From Euborellia annulipes (Eukaryota > Arthropoda > Insecta > Dermaptera > Anisolabididae), in contig JAKCPI010001944.1 of NCBI GenBank assembly GCA_023213315.1, positions 1 through 64,000 on the forward strand: 64,000 nucleotides of DNA, given 5' to 3'. The position numbers and the translations under genes are program-made. Every line of letters begins with the position of its first letter. Position 1 is the first letter of the stretch. Below the pieces are notes generated by a model. The model was not told the DNA's origin and ran no database searches. It saw only the letters and a list, made by a program, of their open reading frames with translations. Below, one piece after another: positions 35,501 to 46,229 of this stretch.

Positions 35501-37858
35501 ATCATAAAGATAAACGGGAAAACCAGAAGAGAGAGGACAGCGCGAGTGATCAAAACATGTGTGAAGTTGACACCGTTCAGAATTATAATCTGAGGGTGAT
35601 AAAAATTTTCGAGGAATGGAAGATGCACGCAATTCCAAAGGAGGAGCTAATTCAGGCGTATTTTTCTGTAGAGCTTCACGTTGAGCAACTTTAGCCTGTC
35701 AAAAAAAAAAAAAAATTTATAATAATATCTTAAGATAAAAGATACAATACTAAAAAACATCTTTTACTAAGCCCTGTACCCATGCAAAATCAAAATGCTC
35801 TATTTTCAGTTATTTCATTTATTATAACTAGATGAATAATAGTAATTTTTTTATAGATTGAGCTTCTAATAGAACATTAAGATTGCGATTTAACTCCAGT
35901 CTCCGGGGTGAATTTCAAACTTCACCATGAAAATGGATTTAATAATTCAGGAACAAGAGTTTGATATTGTTATTTTCTAGGTCTTAGGGATTTGGTTGCA
36001 TGAGTTCCAAAGATTTGTGTTGACCATTGGTTACATTGAAACAGGAAGGCAGTGGTGTAGCGAAGGAATGAGCTTTAATGGGGAATGCAATTTTCCCGAA
36101 ACATCTCATTATATTGTTAAAAAAAAACGGAGGCTTTTTTTTTACTGCTCCGCCTGTCTTTCTACCGTTATATATACATATAAATATTTTTCGGATTGAG
36201 GGAGAGGGGGAGCAAAAAAGTTTCGTGCCCCGGGGGGCAAATTATGCTCGCTACGCCACTGCAGGAAGAGAGTGTCCTCTAAAACATGGAATAAAAAACT
36301 GGATAAAAATGTATAGAAAAAGGCTTAAATAAGAATTATCTAATGAAATAAAATCAACGTGGGCTTAAATTTGATCTTACTGTGAATATTTAGAAAAAAT
36401 AAAAGAAACCTTACATTTTATGAAATGTATGTTTTTGGATTAAAATTATTATAAATTAAAAATTATAGTTTTAGACTTTATAATAATTAAAAAGCCGATT
36501 TTCAATTTTACGGACAAGAATTGATTTAATCGATAATCGAAATCGGCCCAAGTTTAATTTAAAGCAACTGAATTTTACGTTATTTTGAAAAGAACATAAT
36601 GTTATATTAATTAAAAATAAAGAAAAACATCATACTTGTTCCACTGATATTTTGAGTCTATCTAATTCTGTTTGATGGTGAAGCAAAAGTTGTTTGACTT
36701 CTTCGATATTTTGAGTCAGAGAGGCAACATCAAATTGAAGACGTTGTCTTTTTGCTTCGAGCTCACGAAGTTCTGAGCTTACAGAAACTAAATAACAAAC
36801 ACAAATAATGAACTATATTGAAGGTCTTTATGATAATGGAACAAAGATATAATTAATATTTATTAATTTGAATGGCGAGTGCAGTCCGTGTCTAGTGTTA
36901 GAGTAAGTTGAGTACAAATCGACAGATCGGTGATGATTACTTTGCTTTTCGGGTATTTAAGTTAATAAATATTAATTATACAATTTATTTATTTTCAAAT
37001 CATTATTTAAATAGGAAATAGGGGGTTTTGACTTTGAATGTGTCCAAAAAAGATGATACATTGGTGGCTAGTGTTACATAGAAGGTGCCTAGGAAATCTA
37101 GAGTGCACTCCCAAATAAGACATTCATTCCCCTCACTGAGGAAGACTGACAGCATTAGCGGTCGAAACCGTTGATCTTGTAAAATATATATTTTTGTATT
37201 TTGTTTTTTAATGGACTGAAGAGGCCTGTTTTCAACTTTCCTTATACATCTACAGTCCTGAGAAATAAAACTCAATTTCATTTCAGTGTGTTCGTCGATG
37301 TTTCGTGTGCTAATCGCCCCTTTCCTTAGGAGTGACACCTGCTCAGTCCTGAGGAAGGGAGCGATTAGCACCTGAAACGTGGAAGACCACAATGAAATTA
37401 AATTGAATTTTATTTCTCATCCTGGCTGCCTATATCAATAGATTAGACAATTTCCAGCCAAAGGTTTTCTCAAATAAGAGGAAATACTAATAATGTGATG
37501 AAAATTCAATTAAACTTAGATACCTTTAATTCTTAACATTTCTTCAATTCTTAATTTTAAGTCTGATATCTTAAGACTACTAAGATCATCAAAAGCTTCC
37601 AATTTCGATTGTGTTCTTTGTACATTTGATATTGGACTTAATTCCACCTGAATAAATAAAATTTGCATATAAAATAAAAATAAATTTATGAATGTATAAT
37701 TGTGTTCTTACCTTGGATAAATAATAATGAATAAAGAGAGGGGCAATAATTAAAAACATGAAAACAAGGACAATTATTTTCCAAAGTTTAATTTGCGTTG
37801 GCCACAGGAGACGAAATGCATTCGAAGCATGCTGAAAACCAGTTGCCTCAAAAGTCAT
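26426..37858 (-). CDS. botv: exostosin-like glycosyltransferase, botv/EXTL3
   Basis: Seventeen minus-strand exons: 37712-37858, 37524-37647, 36636-36787, 35424-35695, 33962-34264, 33513-33715, 31976-32349, 31132-31347, 30953-31069, 30774-30867, 29897-30027, 28830-28955, 27678-27805, 27079-27203, 26871-27019, 26705-26809 and 26426-26530. Every border is GT-AG and phase holds, giving 956 residues; EXTL3 and botv are of similar length. The order is: short cytosolic tail; membrane anchor (about 25-47); coiled-coil stem (about 50-150); exostosin GT47 domain (from [19 protein letters not shown]); and GT64 domain with Ser-Val-Asp-Asp-Asp (DDD 781-783), the metal/UDP-sugar site. It ends KCFKFI as in EXTL3. 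This is a type II Golgi protein that adds the first GlcNAc committing the linker to heparan sulfate. The start is the first in-frame ATG after an acceptor at 37877. A tiny ATG-TGA lies just upstream in the leader. The exon 7 donor GTTGTT is weak. Confidence 0.97.
27259..27632. repeat. foldback element with hammerhead-like core in botv intron
   Basis: CTTGTAGTAAGAATTAAAGA at the left is answered by TCTTTAATCCTTACTACAAG at the right. The right arm holds CTGAGGA (27534-27540), TGGTC-loop-GACC, then GAAAC (to 27562), matching the hammerhead core exactly. The minus strand of the left arm has GTGAGGA with the same stem and GAAAC. A truncated relative is at 54845-55005. Confidence 0.8.
28065..28789. 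mobile_element. element with 55-base terminal inverted repeats
   Basis: TTAATGTAGACGTGGTTACT at the left and AGTGACCACGTCTACATTAA at the right continue inward as inverted repeats through GATGACAAGT and GAGAGGTTGGATCCTC. The interior holds a minus-strand open frame (28494-28700) with a possible reverse-transcriptase tail. It lies in a botv intron. Confidence 0.75.
28494..28700 (-). pseudogene. possible non-LTR reverse-transcriptase C-terminal relic
   Basis: The minus-strand frame contains [14 protein letters not shown] and [14 protein letters not shown] then stop, with the spacing of the 'FN-x-LP-x-x-I ... FK-x-x-L-x-x-L' tail common at the end of non-LTR retrotransposon ORF2. There is no palm-domain motif in range, so this is weak. 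Confidence 0.25.
29136..29183. repeat. TA microsatellite
   Basis: A long TA dinucleotide run in a botv intron. Confidence 0.85.
29350..29560 (-). repeat. dispersed repeat family A, partial, with TA microsatellite
   Basis: Contains 'cagaccattttgtgggaccaa', 'catcgaatttttgagcaatcg' and a terminal ATATATGTAAGAGAAAGTA. The terminal TATATA of the family has expanded into about 20 TA units (29505-29546). Confidence 0.6.
30069..30164. repeat. short inverted repeat
   Basis: ATTATTAGGGGAATTTTTAG at the left and CTAAAAATTCTCCTAATAAT at the right. It is preceded by ATTAAAGCTTTTGTGG, also seen at 11988. It lies in a botv intron. Confidence 0.6.
35030..35115. repeat. repeat with GCGCATGCGC-like motifs, copy 1
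   Basis: Shares GTCCGGCGCAT, GCGCATGTGATCTTC, TCACTA and CATGCGC with 63195-63312, in the same order. TGCGCATG-type palindromes resemble NRF1 sites, but the recurrence shows this is a mobile repeat. It lies in a botv intron. Confidence 0.55.
36050..36261. mobile_element. hAT-type MITE in botv intron
   Basis: The ends are CAGTGGTGTAGCGA and TCGCTACGCCACTG. Flanking octamers CAGGAAGG (36042-36049) and CAGGAAGA (36262-36269) match at seven of eight. A G-rich tract is near the right end. Confidence 0.85.
37136..37167 (+). other. hammerhead-like core
   Basis: CTGAGGA, A, then GACTG paired with CGGTC around a 10-base loop, then GAAAC. It matches the hammerhead catalytic core and stem II, next to the related foldback at 37255-37425 in a botv intron. 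Confidence 0.5.
37255..37425. repeat. foldback element with hammerhead-like core (37349-37378)
   Basis: TCCTGAGAAATAAAACTCAA at the left is approximately answered by AATTTTATTTCTCATCCTGG at the right. The right arm contains CTGAGGA, AGG-loop-CCT and GAAAC. The left arm contains the near complement (GATGTTTCGTGTGCTAATCG). Confidence 0.65.
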
Positions 37859-37876
37859 TTTTAAAATCAATCACAT
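37859..37876 (-). other. 5' UTR part of botv first coding exon
   Basis: The acceptor TTTTTCCCCTAG ends at 37877 on the minus strand, leaving an 18-base leader with an ATG-TGA minimal upstream frame before the true ATG. An upstream non-coding exon is therefore likely, possibly in the GC-richer stretch at about 38400-38540. Confidence 0.5.
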
Positions 37877-38399
37877 CTAGGGGAAAAAGATTTTTGTTAA
37901 TAGAGGTTATATTTAAATTAAAAAAAAATAAGAAATATATTTACTTTCAGAATAATAGAAAATAAGTAAAATATAAATAACTAATGACTCAGTAAAATAT
38001 AAAATAAAATAATAAAGTACATTTGGAAATGAAGGCTTTGAGTTATCATGTCATTTCGATCCAAATTTGAGGTTGACAACTAGCTTCCACTATAAGTAAA
38101 TAAAAGACATTTTGAGTATTTTAAAATTGCAAATAAACAAATGCAACGATAAATTTGATGCACTTTTTATAATCATGATTTAAAAGGTAATATTTAATAT
38201 CACAACTAGATGAATCAAGAGAGAATTGCATTATTTATGTATTCTAAATTGGGCAGATAATGGTAAAAAAACAAACTGTCAGTTAGTTAATAGCCATAAA
38301 TAAATATTAAAATGTGAAACATAAGTGAATTATATAAAAAAAAGAGTTAAAAAGGTTAGGTGATGAAGTTTTTCATGAGTAGCACCAGAAATATTCATA

Positions 38400-38540
38400 G
38401 ATAGTTGATAGAAAGATTGTCAACTCCCATCATAAATCGGACAGCTTGACTGCGAAACTTTTGCCCAGTCCGCCCATTGTTTGCAGCTTAAGCGAATCGC
38501 CACAGATAGCAGCACTGGTTGAGTCTCCTCTTTTAAGAGT
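38400..38540 (-). promoter_or_regulatory. possible botv promoter / non-coding first exon
   Basis: A short stretch clearly less AT-rich than its surroundings, about 600 bases upstream of the botv start codon (on the minus strand). No TATA box or fixed donor was identified, so the call rests on composition and position. Confidence 0.25.
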
Positions 38541-38828
38541 CAGGCAACATTTTTAAATTGATCATATCGATTAAATGCTCAGTTTTTAAAAGATTTATTT
38601 TATTAAAATTTCTCAATTCATTTTAATTAAAAAAATATTTTATGAAATGTCATGGCCGGGTACTATTTAAAATAGGCTATTATATTTTAATAAAAATACA
38701 ATATTTGAAATACACTAGCATAGGAATAAAGCAGTCACAACAAACGTTGTGGTTAAGCAATGCCAAGCCCGGTGCAACGTCGAGTGGGTGACCCCGAGAA
38801 ATCAGCGAGTTGAATGTCTCCGGCTAGC

Positions 38829-39098
38829 AAGGGCGGTTCAAGGGGGAGGGGGTAAAGGGCTAATTCCCCCCCCCCCCCGAGACTTGAGAAAAATATATTT
38901 TTTGGGAAAAAAATTGTATTTTTAATAAAAAATTTTAAAAACTAATACTTCAAAATTTGATGTGTATATATATTCTGGTAAACAACTACAGAATGCACCT
39001 TTAAATTACCGATAATAAGAAAAAATTGTGTTCTGTGCGACCAGTCACAACAGATTACCCCCCCCCCCCCCGAGAAACTTCTCTGGATCCGCCACTGT
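38829..39098. mobile_element. hAT-type MITE with perfect 8-base duplication
   Basis: CGGCTAGC occurs on both sides (38821-38828 and 39099-39106). The ends AAGGGCGGTTCAAGGGGGAG and CTCTGGATCCGCCACTGT are diverged inverted repeats. C/G runs of 10-14 lie inside both ends. The interior contains a terminal piece of repeat family A (39000-39056). A related sequence starts at 39240. Confidence 0.85.
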
Positions 39099-39145
39099 CG
39101 GCTAGCAATCGATATATTAATATTAAAAAGGAGAGAAGTTACACC

Positions 39146-39204
39146 CAGGGGCTCATTTCTAGTGAGTACGTGGATGACGACCACGAGTTACCCGAGCTAT
39201 AAAA
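39146..39204. repeat. dispersed repeat, inverted relative of 62187-62247
   Basis: AGGGGCTCATTTCTAGTGAG and ACCACGAGTTACCCGAGCT are the reverse complement of sequence at 62187-62247. Confidence 0.6.
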
Positions 39205-39527
39205 AGTTCTTGTTGATGTTATAAGATGAGAAAGAGCCAAGGGCAGATACAGGGGGGTAAAGGGGTAATTACCCCCCCCCCCTCTGAGATTTGAAAAAAA
39301 TACTTTTACTAGTATGTATATATTTTTTTTAAAATAGTCGTTAAAAACTAAAGAAACACAGCTTTTTTTTTTTATCAAAAAGAGAGGAAAAATATAATTG
39401 TTTCTCAATGTTGGGGTGTTTGAAGAGGGAGAGGGGGACGGCAAGAGTCCACTGCCTAGAGGCGGAAAATCCCTAAATTCGCCCTATCCCCCAATAATCT
39501 ATTTGGGCAGTGAAGCTTTTGTTTTTC

Positions 39528-39800
39528 AAACAAAATCTGGTGTGACTGGCGCACAGTACATTACTTTGTCTTACCCTTCGGCAAGAAAAAGATGTGCAGC
39601 GTGCTGGTCACACCAGATTTTTTGTGTCGAGATATATTTAGTTTCCCATAGCACCTTAGTTTCAAACTTGCGTTTTAAATGTTGACTGCTTGAAATAGTT
39701 ATTTTTCAAAATGTGAATCTCATATTTGGACATTTTATACACAATAGAGAATCCTAAATAAATACAAAATTTCATAAGAATTGAAAAAAAAATTTTAAAT
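39528..39800 (-). repeat. dispersed repeat family A with terminal hairpin
   Basis: AAATCTGGTGTGACTGGCGC and its inverse GTGCTGGTCACACCAGATTT frame a near-perfect hairpin around CTTACCCTTCGG. The family A body 'tgtgtcgagatatatttagt' follows. The same junction occurs at 55444-55536. Confidence 0.65.
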
Positions 39801-40214
39801 GCGTAAAAAGTTCCGAAGGGGACCCCCTTTTGAATCGACATTAGCTCTATGGATGGAAGAGCCGGAAAATTAATTTGAAAAATCTGGACTACTACATCAG
39901 TATGTGGATGATCGCATAATAAATTTCCCCTAAACGTCTCGTAAATTTGTGAAAATCAGAGTCTTTATATGTTTTGGCTGCTCCTGCTCTTTTTCCGATT
40001 GTAATAATAATATAGATTATAAATTAAGAGAATAGCCCTAAATAATATATTAATTAAATGCAGGGCCACACTAAGGAAAACTTGCGCCGGGGGCCAAAAT
40101 TATAATTTGCGCTCTACATTATATTTTGTTACCATGGCTTCTACTTTTCCTATGAAGTACAAAAGTAAAGTGTGCTTCAACAATTTTGTCTATAAAATAA
40201 GAATATAAGCCTAC

Positions 40215-40925
40215 ATTTTAAAGAGCATCTAAAATATAATTGATTTTTAAACAAAATCGTTAAAACCAATTGTGAGAAAAATAAAAAAAATTGAAAAAAT
40301 GCATCAGTAGTAAAGTACTAGTACTATTTGGTCGATTGGAATGAAATTCCTGCCCATGCTTGGGACATGAATACTTGGCTAAAGTATAAAATTTGAGTAT
40401 CGAGAGTTTTTCCTTATTGCGCTATTTAATTTAATCCACAATTTTTGATATTTCAGTTGAAATTCATTCAAATGATTGTGAAAATGACGTCAAATTCAAG
40501 CTAAAGGGAATCGCCTCCTTTTAATGGCAATTTCAAGAAAAGCAATAAAACAGCCATTTAAAAGCAATAAAATCTCTTTCAGAGAAATTTACATAAACAT
40601 TATGTTTTGATATTTTAACTGGAATCGATCTTCTTGAAATTTAATATTTTTTCACAATAAAATAAATTAATTTCAAGTGAAATATCAAAAATGTGGTTTA
40701 ATGGGAATTACTCAAAAACGAAAAAACTCTCGATAATAAAATTTTATACTTAAGCCAAGTACCTATGTCGCAAGTATTTCAAGAAATTTCAATCACATCA
40801 GCCAAAGGGTACTAGTACTTTACTAATGTATTTTTTCAGTTTTTTTTTCAATTTCTCAAAATTCGCTCTAACGATTTTAATTAAAATTCAAAAATCAATT
40901 ATTTTTTAGATAGGCTAGTCTTTAA
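40215..40925. repeat. two family A copies head to head, forming a palindrome
   Basis: The left arm (about 40215-40450) runs backward and the right arm (about 40680-40925) forward, each with AAAGTACTAGTAC or its complement, 'aaatcgttaaaacc'/'cgctctaacgatttt' and 'ataattgatttttaa'/'aaaaatcaattat'. About 230 bases separate them. Confidence 0.65.
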
Positions 40926-41547
40926 AAGGTATATCAATAAAACTTTACATGAAAATAGTTTAAGTGCACTTTATGGAGCGATTCAACTCAGGAGGGGGGG
41001 GGGGAGGGGGTTGATCCTCCAGGAAGCCCTGGCGATCATTACTCTGAGGAAGGGGGCATATATCGCACTGATCTTCCGGTGTACCCTTTGATCGACGTTA
41101 AGAGTCTAAGATGACAAAAATACTTAAAAAAAAAAAGAAAAAATACTCATACTTAAAAAAATACTCGATACTTAATGGTATCGATACTTTCCTATCGATA
41201 CGATACCAAGTACAAGAATCGATACTTTATTTTCGATACCACATGCCTAGTCACGCCTTAAAAATACGTATACAGATAGTTAAAATACTTTACTGAAATT
41301 TCAAGTTTCAGTACAATCAGAGCTGAATAAGTGGTGCAAAACACGACTAAAATTAAAAATTTTTTAAAAATCGAATTTTTTCAGTTTTTTTTTTTAACTT
41401 TGGACACCTCTAAAAAATTTTTACCTTCCCTGAAGGCAATAATCGCGTATTTACGATATTCTGCAGTTATTGTGTGTTTTAACGATCTGCATATTGTTAA
41501 GGGGTGACGTCTTAATAAAATCTAGAAAATTCAAAATTAGAGCCACT

Positions 41548-41983
41548 TTAAAGCAAATTTTCCATTAAAATTTATTTTTCTCTTTATCTCTATAAAACTT
41601 TGCCTTTATGTACGTATATATGCTTCCGGGTTGCAGCGCCCTTTGGCCCCTGCGCATTGAGTCAGCGGGGATGTTAATTAGGCAACTGCCCGGAATTGAT
41701 ATAAAAGAATTTCGTAATCTCTTATTTATGGATATTAGTGGAGGCTTTTCACTTTTAAGTAATTTTAATAAAGTTAAATATATCCATATATAGAATTCCA
41801 AAAATTTTAAATTTAAATAACACATCTCTATTTATAGCCAAAATACCGCCCCCAAATTCGAGCTCCCTTGGACCCAATTCCAAAGCCCCCCTCCCCCCCT
41901 CCTAGACCGAGGGTTGTTGACACCTTAAAGCAAATTTTCCATTAAAATTTATTTTTCTCTTTATCTCTATAAAACTGTGTCTT
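41548..41983. repeat. direct duplication of a 60-base segment
   Basis: AAAGCAAATTTTCCATTAAA followed by ATTTATTTTTCTCTTTATCT occurs at 41549-41606 and again at 41925-41983, separated by about 315 bases. The interval could be an insertion between terminal direct repeats or a local duplication. No gene is inside. Confidence 0.7.
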
Positions 41984-42164
41984 TATAACAAAAAAAAAAA
42001 AAATATTTAATATTTTGTTTAGATAAGTTTGTTATTTTTTGTCTTTACTACAATCATTATTATGAATAATACTCTTTTTTTGTAAAAATTTGAACGCTGC
42101 CAGCGCCCCTTTCTTTAAATTTTATTTAAAGCTTCGATTCAAATTTATCGCTAATTAATTTCTT

Positions 42165-42310
42165 CACTTCATAGGAAAGATAGAAGTGGTTGCCATGGCA
42201 ACAAAAGATATGTTTTTCTATATTTATAAATTTTATATCTTGAATTCTAAACTAAATAAGTGTCCACACAAAAAAATCTGGTATGACAAGCACAGAACAC
42301 AACTTTCCTC
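42165..42310 (+). repeat. dispersed repeat family A, end fragment
   Basis: Contains 'aggaaagatagaagtggttgc', 'catggcaacaaaa' and 'aaaatctggtatgacaagcac' as in other family A copies. Confidence 0.6.
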
Positions 42311-42319
42311 AAATTAGTG

Positions 42320-43500
42320 TATTTGGCCGATCCGCCAATAAAAATATCAAATTCCCCAAACTAGAAACTTTATTTTTCGACTTTTAGCCAGCTTTTTGGG
42401 ATTCTTCCCCACTCTGCGACAGCTAAGCGTTTTGGTTGCCTAAGCTCAAGGCTCCACTTGTAGCGCAGACTGACCATGTCTCTTTTTATTATCTTAAAAG
42501 TTAAAATTTGAATCTTTGTAAATCCGAAAGTTTCACAAATGAAATTAAATCTCTGATTTTTCCTGTTGGTTTTATTTTATTCTGCTAAGCGGTAATTGGT
42601 ATATTGTTGTTTGTTTTTCTTTCATTCGATTAATCTGTCATTACCATTAAGCTGTAATCGTTTTTGTTTCTTGTTTCTCCTTTCCTTTTAATTGTTAAAT
42701 TAAAATAAATTAAAGTATTTATCATCATTTTAGTTCTAGTGTTATTAAGGTACAATTGAATTTTATGTTAGTTAAAAATTTTTAATTTTACTTTCTCTTA
42801 CCCTATTTATTTTAATTTTTAATTTTATTGATTATCTTTATCTTTAAAAAAATGTTTTTGAGTAAAGTGAATACCATTGTGTAAGCCAGTCAAAGACAGT
42901 TGAACTAGCAAATTAAAGTCCTTCCTAGAAGAGGCAACCCCTTCCATAGGCAACCCTAGTCTCAAGCAAACATTCACAAATTTCCCCCACTCCTATCTAA
43001 GCCTGCCTGGTAGGGTAGCAACTATTCTTTTATTCACCCAGTCACATGTACTCCTGAAGATGGGTTAATAGCCCGAAATATATCGAGTTAGAAATTCAAT
43101 ATTTCTTTAATTTACAACTTAGTGAAACCTCACATATACTAAATAATTTTACATCTTTTTATTATAATTAGAAGTAAGAAGATAGAGAATAGAAGAAGAG
43201 ATAACGATTTAGAGATAGTCTTGTTAACAAGTAATTTTCAAAGTTTTTTTTTTTTTGTTTATTTAAATAGTCTGAATTTTAATTATTCTATTTATTTCTT
43301 TATTAAATTCATAAATTAATCTTTTTTGTTTTTTTTATTTAATACTTTTCTGATGATAAAGTTTTAATTTTTCCCGATACTGAATTGAAATTTTAAATGT
43401 AAAATTATTTGTTTATTTTAAGTCTGTATCGGCTCAATACTATATTATTCATAAATATAATAATTTTGCTATATTTATAAGATATGGGTTTTATATTTAG
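42320..43500. other. intergenic, AT-rich
   Basis: No gene is supported. A strict hammerhead-like core lies at 43054-43078. A short minus-strand frame of about 33 residues at about 42379-42477 (Trp-rich, with EWGRIP) could be a transposase scrap but is too short to call. Confidence 0.35.
43054..43078 (+). other. hammerhead-like core, compact
   Basis: CTGAAGA, T, GGG-loop-CCC, GAAA in 25 bases. Same architecture as the foldback cores; no clear enclosing palindrome was seen here. Confidence 0.4.
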
Positions 43501-43539
43501 AAAGAATAATTTTATGTAATCTCGTGGAATAAATAAGTG

Positions 43540-44540
43540 ACTGAGAATGGAGTATCAGCGAAGCGGGAAGAAATAATACGCTCTTGTGTATGATTCTTTG
43601 TAATGGTGTGTGAATGTTGATGGTTTTCTCGTATTGGAATCGGATTTGATGGGACGAGGCATTCTGTTGGAAATTGGAGAGCTATTTGAGAGTATGGGGT
43701 AGTGGTAGAGGTGGGGGGAGGCGGCGGTGGCGGTGGTGGTGGTGGTGGTGGGATACGATGCAGAGGGCGGTTCAAGGGATGGTGCAAGTGGTTGGGTGTG
43801 GAGAGGATCCAAACTCCTACGTGGGATCATTTTAACATTCGTCACAGAATCTGCGCAGATTGCCACGATCATCTTTTCACCAATATAGAGAGTTATATTC
43901 CCCAGGCCCCAGGGCCCCTGAGCCCCCCCCCCCCCCTATCCCTCTTCACTCTGTTCTATAATCTCCCTCTTGCTTTTTCTCTTGTATATGAATGCTAGCG
44001 TATTCTCTCAATTATATATATATATATATATATTCTGGATATATATATATATATATATATACATATATATTCCACAGACGTCATTCTTGCTCTCATTGCA
44101 CACAAGCACAGGAGAGATAAAGAGATATATAGATATAGGATATAGAGGCAGGAGGCACACGCAAACGCCGACGCGTGCGCATGCATGCACAAACATAGAC
44201 GGAACGGGAGCAGAGCGAAATCCCTCGACATAGGCGATTATCATCTCATTTGTGATGAGAAGGGGAGACGGGAACATAGATTTTTTCCACCCCCATCTAC
44301 ACCCAGCTATCCCCGTAGCCCCCAGACCACCTCCGTCCTTGCTATCAGCCACCCTGTTTAGTTGTTTGCAGATTTCAATAGCGAGCGAACGCACAAGGCA
44401 TCTCTACCATTGCTTTATCTCCCTCTTTAGTCTCCCTCTGCACTGACAGGTATAGTGATGATCCACTAGAAAAGATAGTTATTCTATACTTTTAGAGAGG
44501 AGTTCACTAACTGACACTTAGACTAATAGACAGGTATGCG
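43540..44540 (+). other. GC-richer island with microsatellites; possible promoter or first exon
   Basis: Clearly less AT-rich than the rest of the desert. It contains a GGT/GGC triplet tract (43709-43751), a C run (43922-43936), a split TA tract (44014-44063) and an alternating GCGTGCGCATGCATGCAC segment (about 44175). Near the 3' end, ACAG|GTATAG and ACAG|GTATGC could be splice donors. The open frames here are low-complexity and lie in several frames at once, so I do not call a protein. A promoter with a non-coding first exon of a gene outside the window is possible. Confidence 0.3.
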
Positions 44541-45352
44541 AATTCTCCCTTTTTTTCTATCAGCTAAAAACTTCTTCGGTTCCTTTTACTCTTTCGGGAT
44601 ATATCCTCGGGGGGATTGAATGTTCCCGAACTATTATCTCATTGTGTAACTTTTTTTTAAAAATAGATAGAGCCTTTTAAGTTTCTTTTGTATCTCTGAT
44701 TTCTTAAAATTTCTTGAAACACTTTTTTAAATGGTAATTTTTTTTTTTTTAGAGTTTAAGAGCAAAATTCTGAACAAATTCCCATCCTAGATCCTTTATT
44801 CATAATTACTATCTAATTCATACCAAGTCTTCTTTTTTTTTTCGTTGTATTTCAAATTTATTGTCTTAAGTGTATGAGACTCCAACACGGGGGATCAACA
44901 GAGAGAGACATTGTTATTAAAATATTTTCGTAAAAATTTTCCTTCATATTCTTTTTTTTTTTAGTTTTCTTAACATTTTTAATTTTATTTTTTTTTAATG
45001 ATTTTAATTTTGTTGATATTAAAAAAAGTTTTCGGATTTCACAGATATGGATTTTGAAAATTTTAAATTAATTGTTATAAAATAATTTTCTTTGAATTTA
45101 AAAATCTTTGTAATAAAATACCTTTCTAAAAATTAATTTTATTTTTCTCACTTGAAAAATAATAAAAATTGTTGTGTTAATATTATAAAAGAGACATGTA
45201 CTGTACTTTCCCATTCATTAATAAGTGGTCACAAATTTTTAATTAATTTTAACATAATCGGGGCAGTAGATAAACAAACACTCTGGCCTATTGCTGACTT
45301 AACATTTAAAGTTTCGACATAGACTCTGGTTGAAACATATTTTGTAAATTAA

Positions 45353-45541
45353 AATATACAAATAAAACACTCGGTTATATGTTTAAAGATATTTATTAAT
45401 TATAAATTAACACTCAGAATAAATAAATCACTTCTGAAGATGACACGCGAGTGTCTAAAAACGTATTAACTGTTGATTTATAATCAATGAATAACTTAAA
45501 ACAAATAACCAAGTGTTTTATTTGTATATTATAATATCAGT
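45353..45541. repeat. foldback element with degenerate hammerhead-like core
   Basis: AATATACAAATAAAACACT is answered by AGTGTTTTATTTGTATATT. Inside is CTGAAGA, TGACA-loop-TGTC, then TAAAA in place of GAAA. Confidence 0.65.
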
Positions 45542-45742
45542 TAGCCACATGAGAATTTTATTATAATTCTTTGTAGTCCAATCAGCTAATCAAACTTCTT
45601 TGCTGGGATTTTTCTCTCCTTTTGTTGCGCGCATAGCCTTGGTAGTTGAAGTGCCCTTATTCCCCAACAATAATAATAATCTCCTTTTTTTAGTTTGTTT
45701 TTTCTTTTATATCATCAAGCTCTGACCATGTGCTTTATCGTT

Positions 45743-45935
45743 AGGGTTACCAGACGCCCGGATTTCGGCCGGACAGTCCGGATTTGGAACAGGTGTCCGG
45801 TTTGGAGTTCGGATCTGAGAAATGTCCGGATTTTACTAATATGAAACGAAAACATGGCCAAAAAGCGGGGAAAATTTACTAAAAAAAAAAGGTCGTCTCT
45901 CCGGATCTGGCTTCAATAAATTATGGCAACCCTAC
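45743..45935. mobile_element. hAT-type MITE with perfect 8-base duplication
   Basis: TTATCGTT flanks both sides (45735-45742 and 45936-45943). The ends AGGGTTACCAGA and TGGCAACCCTA are inverted. The interior repeats TCCGGATTT/GTCCGG units. Confidence 0.85.
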
Positions 45936-46229
45936 TTATCGTTTTCTTAGATTTCTTCTTATTTCTCATGTCCGAGATTGAAAGAAAACAAAATTTAAAA
46001 AAGGTGGAAATTTAAATCAAAATATGAATGGATAAGGAATAAAATCAAATTATTTTATTTTTTATATAAGAAAAAGACAAAAAATAGTCAAATCAGTCTT
46101 TTTCTTACGTATTGTACATTATATAGGTATTATTGTCAGCCTTCTCTCAGTGATGACATTAAAATGTAAATATTCTTGTTTTGACATATAAATCTTATAT
46201 TTTCCCATGTTATATTCCCGTATTTTGAG

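Noticed and set aside
42379..42477. Short minus-strand frame with EWGRIP
   Set aside because: About 33 residues only; resemblance to transposase tails is too weak to support a call.
43555..43872. Proline/threonine-rich minus-strand frame of 105 codons
   Set aside because: It is produced by the GGT/GGC triplet tract and is open in an overlapping second frame; there are no splice or start signals and no domain.
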